Assembly (NCBI GenBank): GCA_022561415.1
Contig: JADFRH010000145.1
Location: forward strand, 1 to 6,393
DNA length: 6,393 bases
Reading direction: 5' to 3'
From: Planctomycetota bacterium
GTDB lineage: Bacteria; Planctomycetota; Phycisphaerae; UBA1845
In this document: positions 5,129-6,393 of the stretch, piece by piece
How the letters are laid out: every line of letters begins with the position of its first letter
Numbering within the stretch: position 1 is the stretch's first letter
The notes under the pieces: generated by a model
Told to the model about the DNA's origin: nothing
Databases searched by the model: none
The model's input: only the letters and a program-made list of their open reading frames with translations
Program-made: the position numbers and the translations under genes

Positions 5129-6295
5129 ATGCACGATCACAAACACGAACACAAGTCCGATTGCCCCCAACGCCCCGACTGGCTGGCCGGACCGTCGATT
5201 GAGCCGCTGCAACTCGACGGAAACGAGGCCGTCGCGGACATGATCGACAACGTTTTTGCACGCAGCGGGTTTAACGCACGTCGCTTGGCCGAGGGGGCTC
5301 AGTTGTACGCCCGCATGCTCGAGGCGGACGCGACCGTCGCCCTGACCATCGCCGGGGCCATGACGCCGATCGGCATGAGCGGTGTTTTCTGTACGCTGAT
5401 CGAACGCGGCTTGGTCGATTTCATTATCTCGACCGGGGCGAATCTTTTTCACGATCTTCAGCGGCCCTTCGACGTTCCGATGGTCCAGGGTAGTGCCGAC
5501 GCCGACGACAACGTGCTCGAGGAGGACGGCGTCGCACGCATCTATGATGTCTTCATTCCCAACGATGACATGCTGACCGGCGCCGACTCCGTCATTCACG
5601 ACGCGCTTAGCAGAATGGACTGCTCCGTTCCGTTCTCGACGGCGCGGTATCACAAATCTCTCGGCGACGTGGTGTGGGAGACGGCGCCGCATCCAGAGAA
5701 GTCATTCGTGGCCGCGGCCGCGAAGTATGACGTTCCGATCTATACGTCATCGCCGGGCGACTCGGCCATCGGCATGAACCTGATGATCCCGCAGCTTCTG
5801 GGTCGTAACGTGCCGCTCAACCCGATGCTCGACGTGATCGAGACGGCCGCGATTGTCGGAGACGCCAAGGAGAACGGAGTCGTCGAGATCGGCGGCGGAT
5901 CACCCAAGAATTTTTATCTCCAAACCCAGCCGACGCTTCATCAGATGCTGCTCGATAAGACCAAGGGTGGGCATGACTATTGTCTGCAACTCACGACCGA
6001 CTCGCCGCACTGGGGTGGGCTGTCCGGGGCGACCTTTTCAGAGGCCAAGAGCTGGGGCAAGGTTCGCGATGCCCACATCAACAACGTGGTCGTGTACTCG
6101 TGTGCGTCGATTACGTTTCCCATGATCGCCCAGTATGCTTTGGCCCGCGTCAAGACCCGCTCGCATCGGAGAGTTCATCGCCGCCTCGATGAGATGGTCG
6201 ATTCGCTACGTGGCGCCGCGCGAAATTGCGAAGCACTGCGTGAGGAACACCCCGAGCTGTTCGAGGGGGCCTGCGAGGGCGCGGGTAAGGCATAA
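5129..6295 (+). CDS. Deoxyhypusine synthase-like protein, probable homospermidine synthase
   Basis: The 388-residue product belongs to the deoxyhypusine synthase fold family, which uses NAD to move an aminobutyl group through an imine on an active-site lysine. That lysine is visible in SWGKV (Lys311), within GLSGATFSEAKSWGK. Nucleotide-binding segments include TIAGAMTPIGMSG (73-85) and STGANLFHDL (101-110), and EIGGGSPKNF (253-262) replaces the GGG-xxKHH segment of true deoxyhypusine synthases. Bacteria lack eIF5A, and bacterial members act mainly on small amines, making homospermidine from putrescine. This role fits the adjacent pdaD. The ATG at 5129 is chosen because the frame upstream runs inside pdaD. 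The nearest AGGGG is 14 bases away, a long spacing. The N-terminus is His-rich (MHDHKHEH), a possible metal-binding or simply flexible tail. Exact substrate is inferred. Confidence 0.88.
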   Translation: MHDHKHEHKSDCPQRPDWLAGPSIEPLQLDGNEAVADMIDNVFARSGFNARRLAEGAQLYARMLEADATVALTIAGAMTPIGMSGVFCTLIERGLVDFIISTGANLFHDLQRPFDVPMVQGSADADDNVLEEDGVARIYDVFIPNDDMLTGADSVIHDALSRMDCSVPFSTARYHKSLGDVVWETAPHPEKSFVAAAAKYDVPIYTSSPGDSAIGMNLMIPQLLGRNVPLNPMLDVIETAAIVGDAKENGVVEIGGGSPKNFYLQTQPTLHQMLLDKTKGGHDYCLQLTTDSPHWGGLSGATFSEAKSWGKVRDAHINNVVVYSCASITFPMIAQYALARVKTRSHRRVHRRLDEMVDSLRGAARNCEALREEHPELFEGACEGAGKA

Positions 6296-6312
6296 TCGTA
6301 CGGGGCGAATTC

Positions 6313-6347
6313 CTCTTCACTCTTCACTAACAACTCTTCACTCATAA
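6313..6347 (+). repeat. CTCTTCA heptanucleotide array in an intergenic leader
   Basis: Five consecutive 7-bp units occur: CTCTTCA, CTCTTCA, CTAACAA, CTCTTCA, CTCATAA. Three are identical and two degenerate, and the 7-bp register is kept throughout. The array fills most of the 56-bp gap between the deoxyhypusine-synthase-like gene and the next start codon. It shares the 7-bp period, but not the sequence, of the AATTCAG repeats in thiL, and a GAATTC (6307-6312) lies next to it. Confidence 0.7.
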
Positions 6348-6351
6348 GGCA

Positions 6352-6393
6352 ATGAAGACCACCCCATCCAGCTTTCTAGGGCTTGACGAGACG
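6352..6393 (+). CDS. Start of a third operon gene, possibly agmatinase (truncated by window edge)
   Basis: An ATG at 6352 opens a frame that runs to the window edge and gives MKTTPSSFLGLDET. AAGG lies only two bases before the ATG, so the ribosome-binding site is not ideal. The short PSSFLGL motif resembles the N-terminus of some SpeB-type ureohydrolases, which begin with a similar F-L/G-GL segment. An agmatinase would convert the agmatine made by PdaD into putrescine, the substrate expected for the enzyme encoded just upstream. Fourteen residues cannot settle the product; the pathway context carries most of the weight. Confidence 0.5.
   Translation, partial: MKTTPSSFLGLDET

Noticed and set aside
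4452..5261. Reverse-strand open frame of 269 residues
   Set aside because: It is antisense to pdaD, which has unmistakable family motifs, and it crosses the promoter.

Overview
The window is a high-GC bacterial chromosome segment, most likely from a planctomycete (Phycisphaerae-like). That placement is an inference. It rests on gene content (a pyruvoyl-dependent arginine decarboxylase next to a deoxyhypusine-synthase-like gene, and a secreted SPOR-like protein), on GC-rich codon use, on several TTG starts and on abundant short hairpin repeats. All confident genes are on the + strand. No rRNA, tRNA, CRISPR array or transposase was seen.

Region 1 (1-241) is the 3' side of something cut by the window edge, or a leader. 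All three forward frames are open, so no gene can be called with confidence. Region 2 (242-4049) is a compact housekeeping run: thiL (thiamine-phosphate kinase), tsaE (ATPase of the tRNA t6A pathway), rph (RNase PH), a secreted protein with two SPOR-like repeats, and rdgB (XTP/dITP house-cleaning pyrophosphatase). Consecutive genes overlap by 4 bp (TTGA, ATGA, ATGA), so translation is probably coupled. The exception is tsaE to rph. Those 154 bp hold a TTGACA-type promoter candidate, a perfect 9-bp hairpin and three CACCCAATC repeats.

Region 3 (4050-4532) is non-coding. It carries a cluster of short hairpins with three- to five-base loops, a strong 11-bp GC stem, and at its right end a good sigma70-type promoter (TTGGCG, 16 bp, TATAAT). 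Region 4 (4557-6393) is a polyamine operon: pdaD makes agmatine, a deoxyhypusine-synthase-like enzyme probably makes homospermidine or a related triamine, and a third gene begins at 6352 and runs off the edge. Its 14 visible residues and its position suggest an agmatinase, which would link the first two steps.

The least ordinary signals are repeats that enter coding sequence. Heptanucleotide AATTCAG repeats sit in frame at three places in thiL. A 17-bp exact repeat is shared by the variable N-terminal parts of thiL and rdgB and encodes KPTVS in both. A second heptanucleotide array (CTCTTCA) lies in the leader of the last gene.
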